A stretch of 64,000 bases of DNA from Rhodococcus sp. WMMA185 (GTDB taxonomy: Bacteria > Actinomycetota > Actinomycetes > Mycobacteriales > Mycobacteriaceae): the NCBI RefSeq assembly GCF_001767395.1, contig NZ_CP017014.1:1364001-1428000 (forward strand). The letters are read 5' to 3'. The translations under genes were made by a program, and so were the position numbers. Positions within the stretch are counted from its first letter, which is position 1; each line of letters begins with the position of its first letter. This document shows positions 52,652 through 62,850 of this stretch, piece by piece. The notes beneath the pieces are model-generated. The model did no database searches. It saw only the letters and a list, made by a program, of their open reading frames with translations, and was not told where the DNA came from.

Positions 52652-53608
52652 TCAGGAGCCGAGACCGCGACCGGCGCCGGAATCGTCTCCTTCCCCACGG
52701 GACTGCTCGGCCAGGAACCGTTCGAATTCTGCGCCGATTTCGTCGCCACTCGGCAGGTCCGCGTCGCTGGCCAGAAGCGTGGACTGCTGCTCCTGGGCCG
52801 TTACGTAGGCGTCGTATTGCCGTTCGAGCGCCTGGACGACGGTTTGCACCTCATCGTTGCCGGCAATGTGTTCGTCGACTTGCTCCCGGGTCCGCGCTGC
52901 GGCCTCGCCGAGAGCCGTCAAGGGAAGATCCAGTTGAGTGACCTCACTCACATTCTCGAGGAGGGTCTCGGCTGCTCCGGGATAGTCCGTTTGGGCTAGG
53001 TAGTGGGGAACATGCACCGAGAATCCGATCGATTCGTGCCCGTGCTGGGCCATCCGCAACTCGATCAGTGAGGAGGCGCTTCCTGGCACCTGCAACTCAC
53101 CCGACCAGCGCTGGTGGTCCTTGATCAATTCCTTCTCGGTTGAATGCGCGGTCACACCGAGTGGGCGGGTATGGGGAATGGCCATGGGAATGGCGCTGAT
53201 CCCGACGGTCCGGCGTACACCGAGTTGTTCCGCCAGCAAGCGCACCGCGGTGGTGAACCGCTCCCACCGGAAGTCGGGTTCCATGCCGGCGAGGAGCAGG
53301 AACGGGGTGCCGGCAACATCCTTGAGCGCGTACAGATTCAATTGGGGCTGGTCGTAATCCGAGAAGTGATCGGTCTTGAACGTCATGGTGGGCCGCCGGG
53401 AGCGGTAGTCGACGAGCTCGTCCACCGCGAACGAGGCGACCAGCTCGCTTTCGAGGCTCTCCATGAGGTGCTTGGTTGCGATCTTCACTGCGTGGCCTGC
53501 GTCGGAGAAGCCCTCGAGTCCGTGGATCAATACGGGTCCCTGCCCGTCCGCGGAAGACAACTGCGGTGACGGGAATTCCAGCTCGTACATCTTCGACTGT
53601 TCGTCCAT
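52652..53608 (-). CDS. PAC2-family protein (Rv2714-like)
   Basis: This 318-residue protein belongs to the PAC2 (proteasome-assembly-chaperone-2) fold. It begins MDEQSKMYELEFPSPQLSSA, has HGLEGFSDAGHAVKIATKHL, and the conserved FLLLAGMEPDFRWERFTTAV and ISAIPMAIPHTRP segments. The C-terminal third is likely coiled coil (LGEAAARTREQVDEHIAGND). AGAGG precedes the ATG. Linked to the hydrolase and IdeR region as in mycobacteria. Function unknown. Confidence 0.87.
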   Translation of the reverse strand: MDEQSKMYELEFPSPQLSSADGQGPVLIHGLEGFSDAGHAVKIATKHLMESLESELVASFAVDELVDYRSRRPTMTFKTDHFSDYDQPQLNLYALKDVAGTPFLLLAGMEPDFRWERFTTAVRLLAEQLGVRRTVGISAIPMAIPHTRPLGVTAHSTEKELIKDHQRWSGELQVPGSASSLIELRMAQHGHESIGFSVHVPHYLAQTDYPGAAETLLENVSEVTQLDLPLTALGEAAARTREQVDEHIAGNDEVQTVVQALERQYDAYVTAQEQQSTLLASDADLPSGDEIGAEFERFLAEQSRGEGDDSGAGRGLGS

Positions 53609-53898
53609 TACAGACCTCTTCTCCTTCGTGCCTACCTCCAGTGTCCCTCATCGTCTTCGGCACCGGTACGTCGGACGTTGTTCCAGGAGGTTCTGCCCCC
53701 TCAGACAACATGCTGCGGTGACCGATAATTCCCGCGGAAGAGTGTTGTCGCGCGGGCGGTCGGTGACGACGCTGCGCACTTGCCGAAAGCGGATTACCGA
53801 TAACTCGAACCGCAACCTGCCCGCTAACGGTGTCCCGGCGTGGCAGAGTTGCCGACAGGCTCCCGGCGGAGCATCGCATGTACGACAGGGGGTGTGCA

Positions 53899-54624
53899 GT
53901 GAGTACTCGGCGAAGATCGGCACGGACTGCGGTTGGCATTTCGGTGGCCTCGGTTGCCGCGACGTCGTCGCTCCTCGCCGGATGCACCTCGGTCATATCG
54001 GGTACCGCGAAGCCGAGTGCGATGTCGGCGGCCGACCCCATGGACGGCCCGCCATCCGGTAAGGCTCTATCGGCACTCCTGCTCGACCCGGCCGACTTCC
54101 CGAACCGCTACGACGCGATCGTGTTACCCGCGCAGGCCGTAGCGATGGCGGCACCCGACCTGACGGGTGTGCCGCTGACGGCGGTGGTAGATCCATCCGA
54201 TTGTGAACCGCCGGAACAAGATTACGGGCCCGATGGAACCGTCATGGCAGTGGGCACGGACAACGAGAGCCGGTCGACGATCTCGGTCGAACTGGCCAGG
54301 ACCGATTCACCTCTGGATGAACTTGCCCGGCAAACGGAGAGGTGCGGTGGGGTCACCGTGACCGACAGCGGAGTCGAGTCGGTTGTCGTCACCGAGATAA
54401 CGCCCCCGCCTCCGATCCGAGCGGATGACACTCTGGCTCTTCGTCGAACCGTCAAGTCCGGCAATGAAAGAGCCACGATCACTCAGTCGATGGTTACGCT
54501 GATTGCCCAGGTCGGCGATGTGCGTGTCTCGGCTACCTTCATGTCTTTCGGCGATACGAAGGCCGATACTGCGGCGCTCGATCAGGTGTTTACTGCGGCG
54601 GTTCAGAAGGTGCACAACGGTTGA
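53899..54624 (+). CDS. secreted lipoprotein, PknH-sensor-like
   Basis: This 241-residue protein has a signal peptide with lipobox LLAGC (Cys at about 29) after an arginine-rich start, then a domain resembling the extracellular PknH-type sensor/DUF5642 lipoproteins of mycobacteria. ALLLDPADFPNRYDAIVL and VDPSDCEPPEQDYGPDG are the clearest parts, with a disulfide-capable cysteine pair (Cys in DPSDC and ERCGG). I chose GTG 53899 with AGGGGG upstream; ATG 53878 is a possible alternative. Role unknown. Confidence 0.7.
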   Translation: MSTRRRSARTAVGISVASVAATSSLLAGCTSVISGTAKPSAMSAADPMDGPPSGKALSALLLDPADFPNRYDAIVLPAQAVAMAAPDLTGVPLTAVVDPSDCEPPEQDYGPDGTVMAVGTDNESRSTISVELARTDSPLDELARQTERCGGVTVTDSGVESVVVTEITPPPPIRADDTLALRRTVKSGNERATITQSMVTLIAQVGDVRVSATFMSFGDTKADTAALDQVFTAAVQKVHNG

Positions 54625-54644
54625 AATAGCGCGCTAACACAGAG

Positions 54645-54660
54645 CCCCGACTGATCGGGG
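54645..54660 (+). terminator. short terminator after the lipoprotein gene
   Basis: CCCCGA-CTGA-TCGGGG forms a 6-bp perfect hairpin, 20 nt after the stop, followed by ATCGGTTTT. Confidence 0.6.
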
Positions 54661-54786
54661 ATCGGTTTTCGAATCCTCGAGTACGTGGTGAGATGTTGTG
54701 CACAACGGATCGATCATCCACAGCCCGACACGTCGTCCCTGGTGGTACATCCGTGCCCGATAGCGATCCCCGTCAGAGTCTGGTGC

Positions 54787-55949
54787 ATGACGACACCTGC
54801 CTTTCCCTCCAGCTCCGATTTCTCCGACAACTCCATCGATGGACGGTCCCCGGACCAGTTCGCTGTGCGGTTGTCCGATCCGGGAGATCTGTTCGCTGCG
54901 GTTCCTGCATTACTGGGATTCCGTCCCGAGCGCTCGATCGTCGCCGTGTGCCTATCCGGCAGGCCCACTTCGACGGTGGGCGCCGTTATGAGGCACGATC
55001 TCATCCTCGATGGCGGCGGAGCTCCGACCGAGCCGATGTCCGCCGTTCTGAAGCAATTCAGTGAAGTGTGCAAGCGGGAGAACGCTGCCGGTGTTCTCCT
55101 GCTGCTGATCGACGACCGCTTCGCTGATCACCGAACTACTTCGGGTGCCGAACTCGCCGCCATCGTCGCGGAATTCGAAGAGCTCCTCGATACCACGCCG
55201 ATCGAACTCATCGATGCGCTCGTGACCGAAGAGATCGCCAACGGTTGTGAATGGTCGAGCCTGCTTCCAGGCCGTGCTCACGGTGCGCAGACCGACCCCT
55301 ACTCATCCCATGTCGCGGTCGCGCAGGTTCTAGGGGTCGAGCGATCCGCTCCACACGCAACGATCTCGAAGCAACGATCGAAACGGGACCGGCACAGGAA
55401 AGGATGGAGATAGCCACGCTCATCGACGACGCCCGAGAAGCGGCCGCCTTGAAGTGGGGACTGGCCCAGCGGGCGGCCGCCCCGGAATGCAGTGACCGCC
55501 GCGAACTCGAATCGATTCTGTCGGCTGTTGTCCGGGTGTCCTCGGGGGAGGGACTTCTCGCCTCGGAGACTGCAGAGCTGGCGCTCGCGCTGGACAACGT
55601 CAAGGTACGAGACAGCGCTCTCGCGCTCGCCGTCAGCGCCTGTGCCGACGACGCCGAGCAACTGTGGATCCTGCTCGCCCGCAACCTCCCTGACCCGGAA
55701 CGCGCGAATGCCGCGGTACTGCTCGGATACAGCGCCTACGTCCGGGGAGATGGGCCTCTGGCCGGCATCGCACTCGGTGCTGCACTCGATTCGGATCCCG
55801 ACCACGTACTGGCCACGTTGCTCGACGGTGCGCTTCAATCCGGGCTCCGACCGGCCGCGGTACGAGACTTGGCGATAACCGGCTACGAGTGTGCGAAGAA
55901 GATCGGAGTGAGGCTACCTCCGCCGATCGAGGCCACTGGTTATCGCTGA
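54787..55949 (+). pseudogene. DUF4192 protein gene split by a -1 frameshift
   Basis: DUF4192 proteins are about 350-400 residues. Here the N-terminal half (from ATG 54787: DPGDLFAAVPALLGFRPERS) is in one frame and stops at 55413. The C-terminal half (RAIRSTRNDLEATIETGPAQ, then GYSAYVRGDGPLAGIALGAA) is in the -1 frame to 55949. The switch lies at the GGGG run 55333-55336: adding one G gives VLGGRAIRSTRNDL, the expected sequence. It may be a real mutation, a sequencing error or frameshifting. Intact, the product would be about 387 residues. Function unknown. Confidence 0.7.
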
Positions 55950-56932
55950 GCCGCGTGCGACCTGTCGCCGAGTTCTTGCAGGTACGACCATGCGTCCGTG
56001 ACGATCTCGTCGAGATCGGTGTGCTCGGGCCGCCACCCGAGTTCCGCAATCGCGCGAGCGCTGGACGCCACGAGGACTGCAGGATCGCCGGCCCTGCGTG
56101 GAGCGTCTTCGACAGCGATGGGCAGTCCGGTTACGCGCGAGCACGCCGAGATAACCTCGCGCACACTGAATCCCGTGCCGCTTCCGAGGTTGTAGATGCG
56201 GTGCCGGCCCTCGACGGAGGATTCGAGTGCCAGGATGTGCGCCTCGGCGAGATCGAGCACATGGATGTAGTCGCGGATCGCTGTTCCGTCGGGGGTGGGC
56301 CAGTCGGTTCCGAAGACGGAGATCTTGTCTCGCTGTCCGAGGGCTACCTGGAGTACGAGAGGAATCAGATGCGTCTCGACGACACGGTTCTCGCCGGCCG
56401 ACTTGTACGCTCCAGCAACATTGAAGTACCGGAGGCTGGTCGCGGCGAGTGAATGCGCCACCGAGTACGAGGTAATGGCATGGTCGATAGCGAGCTTGGT
56501 TGCCCCGTAGGGGTTGGTGGGGCGGGTGGGGTCCGCCTCCGTGATCGGCGAGTGCTCCGGCTCGCCGTAGGTGGCGGCGGTGGACGAGAACACCAAGTTC
56601 CGAGTCCCCGAATGACGCAGTGCCTCCAGAAGTTCGAGCGTGGTGACGACGTTGCCGCGCCAGTACTTCTCCGGGTGTTCGACCGACTCGCCGACGAGCG
56701 ATTGCGCGGCAAAATGCAGCACTCCGTCGAAACGTGGTGTACCGCCGGTGCCGAGAACGTCTGCCACCACATCCGCCACATCGCCCTCGACGAATTCGGC
56801 GCCGAGTGGCACCGCGTCGGCATTTCCCGTGGACAGGTCATCGATGATGACGACCTCGTGTCCTCTTTCGAGCAGGACGGTGCTGCATACGCTGCCGACA
56901 TAGCCGGCCCCGCCGGTAACCAGGAGCTTCAT
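55940..56932 (-). CDS. galE: UDP-glucose 4-epimerase
   Basis: GalE interconverts UDP-glucose and UDP-galactose, needed for arabinogalactan. The 330-residue SDR protein starts [20 protein letters not shown] (GxxGxxG at about 7-13). The catalytic Ser/Thr is in [10 protein letters not shown] and YxxxK in [11 protein letters not shown]. It follows ideR by 3 nt, an arrangement also found in corynebacteria (dtxR-galE). It converges on the DUF4192 gene with a 10-nt overlap. Confidence 0.92.
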   Translation of the reverse strand: MKLLVTGGAGYVGSVCSTVLLERGHEVVIIDDLSTGNADAVPLGAEFVEGDVADVVADVLGTGGTPRFDGVLHFAAQSLVGESVEHPEKYWRGNVVTTLELLEALRHSGTRNLVFSSTAATYGEPEHSPITEADPTRPTNPYGATKLAIDHAITSYSVAHSLAATSLRYFNVAGAYKSAGENRVVETHLIPLVLQVALGQRDKISVFGTDWPTPDGTAIRDYIHVLDLAEAHILALESSVEGRHRIYNLGSGTGFSVREVISACSRVTGLPIAVEDAPRRAGDPAVLVASSARAIAELGWRPEHTDLDEIVTDAWSYLQELGDRSHAAQR

Positions 56933-56935
56933 GAA

Positions 56936-57628
56936 CTATCCCTGAACCTGCTTCACCTGGACGGCGTGCGCCATCTCCTCCGGCAGGTCGAATCCGCTGT
57001 GGCCAGGAACCGTGATCATGACCGAGCCCGGCTTGGTTTCGACGGTGACGCGGGCGTCCGGAACGACGCCGGCCTCACGCAGCTGTCCTATGACGTCCGC
57101 ATCGGACTGTATGTACTCGGCGAGGCGACGGACCACGACCGCTGTCGGCCTACCTGCCGGGATCTCCGTGAGGCGGATGAGGTTCTCGCGTGGATCCATC
57201 GGACGGTCTAGACCGAGTTGGGCAAGCCCGGGAATCGGGTTGCCGTACGGGGAAGTCGTGGGGTTGTTGAGCACCTCCACCAGACGCCGCTCGACTTCCT
57301 CGCTCATCACGTGTTCCCAACGGCAGGCCTCCGCGTGAACCTCTTCCCACCGCAGCCCGATGATGTCGACGAGAAGTCGTTCCGCCAGGCGATGCTTACG
57401 CATCACAGACACCGCGAGCTCGCGGCCCTTTTCGGTCAGTTCCAGATGGCGGTCACCAGCGACCTGGAGGAGACCGTCGCGCTCCATCCGAGCGACGGTC
57501 TGGCTGACCGTCGGGCCGCTCTGCTCGAGTCGTTCGGCAATACGCGCTCGAAGAGGGACAACGCCCTCTTCTTCCAAGTCGTAGATCGTCCGGAGATACA
57601 TCTCCGTGGTGTCAACCAGATCCTTCAC
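56936..57628 (-). CDS. ideR: iron-dependent repressor IdeR (DtxR family)
   Basis: IdeR with Fe2+ represses siderophore genes and regulates iron storage. The 230-residue protein has the winged HTH (LVDTTEMYLRTIYDLEEEGV, then LEQSGPTVSQTVARMERDGL), the metal-binding dimer domain (AEACRWEHVMSEEVERRLVE), and an SH3-like C-terminus. I chose GTG 57628 because AGGGGA lies 6 nt upstream and the product then matches IdeR; GTG 57634 is in frame. It is in an operon with galE. Confidence 0.95.
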   Translation of the reverse strand: MKDLVDTTEMYLRTIYDLEEEGVVPLRARIAERLEQSGPTVSQTVARMERDGLLQVAGDRHLELTEKGRELAVSVMRKHRLAERLLVDIIGLRWEEVHAEACRWEHVMSEEVERRLVEVLNNPTTSPYGNPIPGLAQLGLDRPMDPRENLIRLTEIPAGRPTAVVVRRLAEYIQSDADVIGQLREAGVVPDARVTVETKPGSVMITVPGHSGFDLPEEMAHAVQVKQVQG

Positions 57629-57759
57629 ACTCACTCCCCTTCGTCTTGGTTGATTCTACCGGTCGGTCCTTGCCATACATGCGTTCGGCGTCTCGTAGCG
57701 TCGGAGGCAGTTCTGCGGGTCTGCTAGCACCGTCTGCGGCGGACCAGTAGCGTGAGTTC

Positions 57760-59031
57760 ATGACACGGTCTTTCGGCGCTCGGAAGGATTCGGCTGCAGT
57801 GGTATCGAACCGGGCAGTCGTGTGGAGTCCGGAGTATCTCCGCTATCGGTGGAGTGCGGACCACCCGATGAGCCCGACCCGGCTGGAGCTGACCATGTCG
57901 CTCGCCCGCAGTTTGGGGCTCTTGGAGGGTGCCGAACTGGTACGGCCCGAGGCGGCTTCGGACGCGGACTTGTTGAGGATCCACACCCCGGGCTACATCG
58001 AGGCCGTCAAGCATGCCGGGCATTCGGCTACCCCGGGTGTGCTCGGGCAGGATACTCCGCATGGACTCGGCACAGAGGACAATCCCGTCTTCCCTGAGAT
58101 GCACGAAGCGAGCTCGATCCTCGCCGGCGGATCGCTGACGGCGGCGCGTGAGATCGCATCGGGCCGCACGCGCAGGGCGGTGAGTATCGGTGGAGGCATG
58201 CATCATGCGATGCCCGACTGGGCGTCCGGCTTCTGCGTGTACAACGATGTCGCGATTGCGATCTCGTGGCTGCTGGACAACGGCTTCGACCGGGTCGCCT
58301 ATATCGACGTCGATGCGCACCATGGTGACGGCGTTCAGCACGCGTTCGCGGACGATCCACGGGTCCTGACGATCTCGCTGCACCAGCATCCGGCAACCCT
58401 TTTTCCCAACACGGGGTGGTCGAGCGAAGTCGGTGGAGGTGCTGGAGAAGGTACGGCAATCAACCTCCCCATTCTGCCCGGGACGAGTGATGCCCTGTGG
58501 CTCAGAGGGTTCCACGCCGTCGTCCCGGGCGCGATCGCTGCTTTCCGCCCCCAGATCGTCGTCAGCCAGTGTGGTGTCGACAGTCATCGTGAGGATCCGC
58601 TCGCCGACCTCGCGCTGACCGTCGACGGGCAGCGGGCAGCGTTCCTGGCGATGCGCGATCTAGCAGACCGCTACGCAGAGGGGCGCTGGCTCGCTGTGGG
58701 CGGGGGCGGGTACGGACTCGTCCGGGTGGTGCCGCGGGCCTGGACCCATCTCATTGCGGCAGCACTCGATGTCGAGTTGCCTCCCGGTCGTGCAGTACCC
58801 GAGTCCTGGCGCGAGCGCGTACGTTCACTCATGCCTGACGTGAACCTGCCGGACACCATGAGTGACGGCGGCGAGGTGGACTACCTGCCTTGGGACGGTC
58901 CGGGCGGCGCCCCGGAAACGGGAGTCCCCGCTGTCGACCGGGCACTTCACCGTATCGATTCCGCGGTCGTCGCCACGCGTCGCGCCTGCTTCCCCCTGCT
59001 CGGTCTCGACCCCGAGGACCCCCGTGACTGA
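57760..59031 (+). CDS. acuC: AcuC-type histone-deacetylase-family deacetylase
   Basis: AcuC removes acyl groups from lysines, for example in acetyl-CoA synthetase. The 423-residue protein has the HDAC metal and catalytic motifs: VSIGGGMHHAMPDWASGFCV (paired His), AYIDVDAHHGDGVQHAFADD, and the later SQCGVDSHREDPLADL and GGGGYGL. ATG 57760 is preceded by TAGCGT with a 6-nt gap (leaderless). The stop overlaps the start of a protein acetyltransferase by 8 nt. Confidence 0.9.
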   Translation: MTRSFGARKDSAAVVSNRAVVWSPEYLRYRWSADHPMSPTRLELTMSLARSLGLLEGAELVRPEAASDADLLRIHTPGYIEAVKHAGHSATPGVLGQDTPHGLGTEDNPVFPEMHEASSILAGGSLTAAREIASGRTRRAVSIGGGMHHAMPDWASGFCVYNDVAIAISWLLDNGFDRVAYIDVDAHHGDGVQHAFADDPRVLTISLHQHPATLFPNTGWSSEVGGGAGEGTAINLPILPGTSDALWLRGFHAVVPGAIAAFRPQIVVSQCGVDSHREDPLADLALTVDGQRAAFLAMRDLADRYAEGRWLAVGGGGYGLVRVVPRAWTHLIAAALDVELPPGRAVPESWRERVRSLMPDVNLPDTMSDGGEVDYLPWDGPGGAPETGVPAVDRALHRIDSAVVATRRACFPLLGLDPEDPRD

Positions 59032-61741
59032 GTCGGACGGTAGGGGTGCGGCCGGGGCCGAAGACGGCGTCGGGACCACAGGAGGGATACCGGACGCCGC
59101 GCACAATTATCCGCGGGACTGGGAGGCAGATGTGCTGGCGTCGGACGGTGGCGCCGTGGCATTGCGACCGATTGTTCCCGAGGATGCGGACAAGCTGGTT
59201 GCGTTCCACTCCAAGCTTTCCGAACGCACACGCTACCTTCGGTATTTCGGGCCGTACCCGACCATGCCCGAACGCGACATCGTCCATTTCACCACGGTCG
59301 ATCACCACGACCGGGTGGCGTTCGTCGTGGTGCTCGGAGACGAGATCATCGCAGTCGGCCGTTACGAGAGGCTCGTCGGGGAGGGGGACGGCAGATCCGC
59401 GGAAGTCGCATTCGTTGTTGCCGATGCCCATCAAGGACGCGGGCTCGGACCCGTCCTTCTCGAGCACCTGGCCGGCGCGGCGGCGGAGAACGGGATCACC
59501 ATGTTCGTGGCCGAGGTTCTCGCGGAGAACCGGCGCATGGTGACAGTCTTCCGGGAGGCCGGCTACCAGGTGAGCCGAAGCTTCGACGGCGGAGTGCTCA
59601 GGCTCGAGTTCGCGATAGACCCGACCGAAGCGTTGGTTTCCGTGCGCAACTCCCGGGAACGGGCGGCCGAGGCTCGCAGCATGCGCAACGTGCTCACCCC
59701 ACGGTCAGTCGCGGTGATCGGTGCATCGACCGACACCGCGAAGGTCGGCAACGCGGTGCTGAGCAACTTATTGGGGGCCGGGTTCTCCGGCCCGGTATAC
59801 CCGGTCAACGCCGAGCATCGTTCGGTGCGTGGAGTGCGTGCATATCCGACTGTCCGTGACATTCCCGACGAGGTCGATCTCGCTGTGGTCGCCGTTCCCG
59901 CCGAGTCGATCAGCGCCGTGCTGGACGACTGCCTGATCAAGGGTGTAAAGGCCCTCGTCGTAGTGTCTTCGGGGTTCAGTGAAGCGGGCCTGGACGGCGA
60001 GCAGTCCGAGCGCCGTCTCGTTCACGCCGCCCGCGCGCACGGGATGCGTCTGATCGGCCCCAACGCACTAGGGGTGGCGAACAACGACCGGGATGTGTCT
60101 TTGAATGCGACGCTCGCTCCAGTCTTGCCGAGCCCGGGCAACGTCGGATTCTTTTGCCAATCCGGTGCTCTCGGAATCGCTATCCTCGACGAAGCCGCTC
60201 GCAGCCGTATCGGACTGTCCTCCTTCGTCTCCGCCGGAAATCGAGCCGACGTGTCCGGCAACGATCTCCTGCAGTACTGGGATTCGGATCCCGCCACGGA
60301 AGTGGTGTTGCTGTATCTGGAGAGTTTCGGAAATCCGCGCAAGTTCTCGCGGATCGCCCGCCGTGTGGCCCGGAACAAGCCCATCGTCGCAGTGAAGAGC
60401 GGGCGGCATGCCGTTCCGCCAGCATTGGCGTCGGCGAGTGTCGAGATGGACGACTCGATCGTCCGAACGCTCTTCGAGCAGGCTGGCGTGGTGCAGGTGG
60501 GGTCGATCTCCCAACTCTTCGACTGTGCGCTGCTCTTCGGTTACCAGCCGCTGCCCTCGGGCCCCAGGCTTGCGGTTGTCGGGAACTCTACCGCGCTCGG
60601 TGTGCTGGCGGTGGATGCCGCCCGTAGTGAGGGCCTGCAGGTCGGAGACCCGGTGGACCTGGGGCCACAGGCTGGGCCCGAGGAGTTCGCGCGGGCGGTG
60701 AGCACGGCACTGTCGTCCCCCGACGTCGACTCTGTGATAGCCGTGTTCGCTCCGCCCGTCGCGGTGCCTGCGGAACCGTTTGCTCAGGCCCTGGGCGAGT
60801 CGGTCCTCGATGCCGACAAGCCGGTGCTGACCACGTTCCTTGCCGCAGAAGGAGTGCCGGATGTGTTGGCGGTGCGGGATCGGGACGGGTATCCGACCCG
60901 CGGATCGGTGCCGTCGTACCCGGGCCCGGAACGTGCGGCATTGGCGTTGGCGCGAGCGTGGCGGTACTCGGCATGGAAGAACAAGCCGGCTTCGAAGGTG
61001 CTGCGCCCTAACGGGATCGACCCGGATCGAGCGAAGGGGATGGTCCGGGATTGGCTCGCAGCCTCATCCGGGCGGTGGTTGTCGGACGTCGAGTCCGCTC
61101 AACTTCTCGAGTGCTACGGGGTGGAGGTGGTGGAGTTCCGTTCGGTTGCAAACGAAGACGAGGCCGTGAGTGCCGCCGAAGAACTGGGCTTCCCGGTCGC
61201 GGTGAAGGCGACGGGGGAGCAGTGGCGGCACCGCCCGGATCTCGGTGGGGTGCGATTGGACCTGGCCGGGGCGGATCCGGTTCGGTGGGCCTACCGCGAC
61301 CTTGCCGCCGCGTCCGGTGAACCGCTGCTGCACGTGCAACGGATGGCCACCAAGGGAATCGGTTGTGTGGTGGGGGTACAGGAGGATCCGTCGTTCGGGT
61401 CGCTCATCTCGTTCGGCCTCGCAGGGGTGATCTCGGATCTGCTCGGCGACCGCGCCTACCGACTGTTGCCGCTGACCGAGGATGCCGCGGCGGAACTCAT
61501 TGACGCGCCGAAGGCGGCGCCGCTGCTTTCCGGGTACCGCAGCGCGGTACCCGTGAACAAGGGGGCGCTGGTCGACCTCGTGCAGCGGATCTCTGCGCTT
61601 GCCGACGACCTGCCGGAGGTCCGGGAGATGACCTGCGAACCTGTGCTCGCTTCGGCGGAGGGCGTCCAGATCACCGACTCCCGCATGCGGATCGGGCCTG
61701 AACCGAGTCCGGTGGACCTGGGGCCCCGCAGGCTGCGCTGA
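59024..61741 (+). CDS. protein lysine acetyltransferase Pat with NDP-forming acyl-CoA ligase domains
   Basis: This 905-residue protein has an N-terminal GNAT domain (about 40-210, acetyl-CoA loop VVADAHQGRGLGPVLLEHLA), then a CoA-binding domain (RSVAVIGASTDTAKVGNAVL), succinyl-CoA-ligase-like regions, and a C-terminal ATP-grasp domain (LGFPVAVKATGE). GNAT-first order is that of actinobacterial PatA; E. coli PatZ has it last. GTG 59024 overlaps the acuC stop with GAGG upstream. It should acylate lysines that AcuC deacylates. Confidence 0.88.
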   Translation: MTESDGRGAAGAEDGVGTTGGIPDAAHNYPRDWEADVLASDGGAVALRPIVPEDADKLVAFHSKLSERTRYLRYFGPYPTMPERDIVHFTTVDHHDRVAFVVVLGDEIIAVGRYERLVGEGDGRSAEVAFVVADAHQGRGLGPVLLEHLAGAAAENGITMFVAEVLAENRRMVTVFREAGYQVSRSFDGGVLRLEFAIDPTEALVSVRNSRERAAEARSMRNVLTPRSVAVIGASTDTAKVGNAVLSNLLGAGFSGPVYPVNAEHRSVRGVRAYPTVRDIPDEVDLAVVAVPAESISAVLDDCLIKGVKALVVVSSGFSEAGLDGEQSERRLVHAARAHGMRLIGPNALGVANNDRDVSLNATLAPVLPSPGNVGFFCQSGALGIAILDEAARSRIGLSSFVSAGNRADVSGNDLLQYWDSDPATEVVLLYLESFGNPRKFSRIARRVARNKPIVAVKSGRHAVPPALASASVEMDDSIVRTLFEQAGVVQVGSISQLFDCALLFGYQPLPSGPRLAVVGNSTALGVLAVDAARSEGLQVGDPVDLGPQAGPEEFARAVSTALSSPDVDSVIAVFAPPVAVPAEPFAQALGESVLDADKPVLTTFLAAEGVPDVLAVRDRDGYPTRGSVPSYPGPERAALALARAWRYSAWKNKPASKVLRPNGIDPDRAKGMVRDWLAASSGRWLSDVESAQLLECYGVEVVEFRSVANEDEAVSAAEELGFPVAVKATGEQWRHRPDLGGVRLDLAGADPVRWAYRDLAAASGEPLLHVQRMATKGIGCVVGVQEDPSFGSLISFGLAGVISDLLGDRAYRLLPLTEDAAAELIDAPKAAPLLSGYRSAVPVNKGALVDLVQRISALADDLPEVREMTCEPVLASAEGVQITDSRMRIGPEPSPVDLGPRRLR

Positions 61742-61781
61742 CGGCATCGGACCCGAACGCGGAGTTCGAGACGGCACAAGA

Positions 61782-61820
61782 CAGCGCCGAGGCCGGCAAT
61801 TCCTACCGGCCCCGGCGCTG
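61782..61820. terminator. bidirectional terminator between pat and sigB
   Basis: CAGCGCCG-a-GGCCGG (61782-61796) pairs with CCGGCC-c-CGGCGCTG (61806-61820), a 14-bp stem with one mismatch and a 9-nt loop. Confidence 0.85.
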
Positions 61821-61844
61821 TTGGAGTGTCAGCAGGCGGAGGTG

Positions 61845-62816
61845 TCAGCTGGCGTAGGAGCGAAGCCGCTCGGCGCGGTCGCCCTGACGCAGCTTGCCCA
61901 TGACCTCGCGCTCGATCTGGCGCACACGTTCCCGGGAGAGCCCGAAGAGTTTGCCGATCTGGTCGAGAGTGCGGGGCTGGCCGTCGTCGAGACCGTACCG
62001 CAGGCGAATCACCTGCTGCTCACGCTCGTCCAGGGTGGCCAGCACGGTGCGCACGTCCGAGTGCAGGAGTCCGGCGATGACCGCGTTCTCCGCTGATGTT
62101 GCCTCGGAGTCCTCGATGAAGTCACCCAAGGGGGCCTCCTCGTCGTTTCCGACTGGCATGTCGAGGCTTACCGGGTCGCGGCTGTGGTCGAGGAGGTCCG
62201 CGATCTTGTGCGCCGGGATGCCCGACTCCTCGGCCAGTTCGTCGTCGGAGGCTTCGCGGCCGAGTTGCTGGTGCAGTTCGCGCTTGATACGAGCAAGCTT
62301 GTTTACCTGCTCAACGAGGTGCACTGGCAGCCGGATCGTCCGGCTCTGGTCGGCCATGCCGCGAGTGATCGCCTGACGAATCCACCAGGTGGCATACGTC
62401 GAGAACTTGAATCCCTTCGCGTAGTCGAACTTCTCCATCGCGCGGATGAGTCCCAAATTGCCTTCCTGGATGAGGTCGAGCAGCGGCATGCCACGGCCCG
62501 TGTAGCGCTTCGCAAGCGACACGACGAGGCGCAGGTTGGCTTCGAGGAGGTGTGCACGCGCGGACTGCCCTTCTCGGACGATCGTCGCGAGATCACGCTT
62601 CTTGGCGGGAGACAGGCGCTTCCCGGTCTCCAAGATGTGCGCGGCATAAAGCCCAGCCTCGATTCGCTTGGACAGTTCCACCTCGTCTGCGGCCGTCAGC
62701 AGAGCGGTCCGGCCGATTCCGTTCAAGTAGACGCGAACCAAGTCCGCTGCGGGGCTCTGCGCGTCCAGATCGGCGGCGCTGGGGCGAATACGACTAGTGG
62801 TGCTGGGGCTTGTCAT
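61845..62816 (-). CDS. sigB: RNA polymerase sigma factor SigB
   Basis: SigB is the principal-like group 2 sigma factor for general stress and stationary phase. The 323-residue protein has region 1.2 ([20 protein letters not shown]), region 2 ([40 protein letters not shown]) and region 4 ([20 protein letters not shown]). It lacks the long N-terminal extension of SigA. GAGGAGG lies upstream of the ATG. Two ECF-type GGGAAC elements lie upstream, so other sigma factors probably control it. It is near ideR as in mycobacteria. Confidence 0.95.
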   Translation of the reverse strand: MTSPSTTSRIRPSAADLDAQSPAADLVRVYLNGIGRTALLTAADEVELSKRIEAGLYAAHILETGKRLSPAKKRDLATIVREGQSARAHLLEANLRLVVSLAKRYTGRGMPLLDLIQEGNLGLIRAMEKFDYAKGFKFSTYATWWIRQAITRGMADQSRTIRLPVHLVEQVNKLARIKRELHQQLGREASDDELAEESGIPAHKIADLLDHSRDPVSLDMPVGNDEEAPLGDFIEDSEATSAENAVIAGLLHSDVRTVLATLDEREQQVIRLRYGLDDGQPRTLDQIGKLFGLSRERVRQIEREVMGKLRQGDRAERLRSYAS

Positions 62817-62850
62817 GACTTGCCTCCTCGTCGGTGGTGTCTCATATGGA

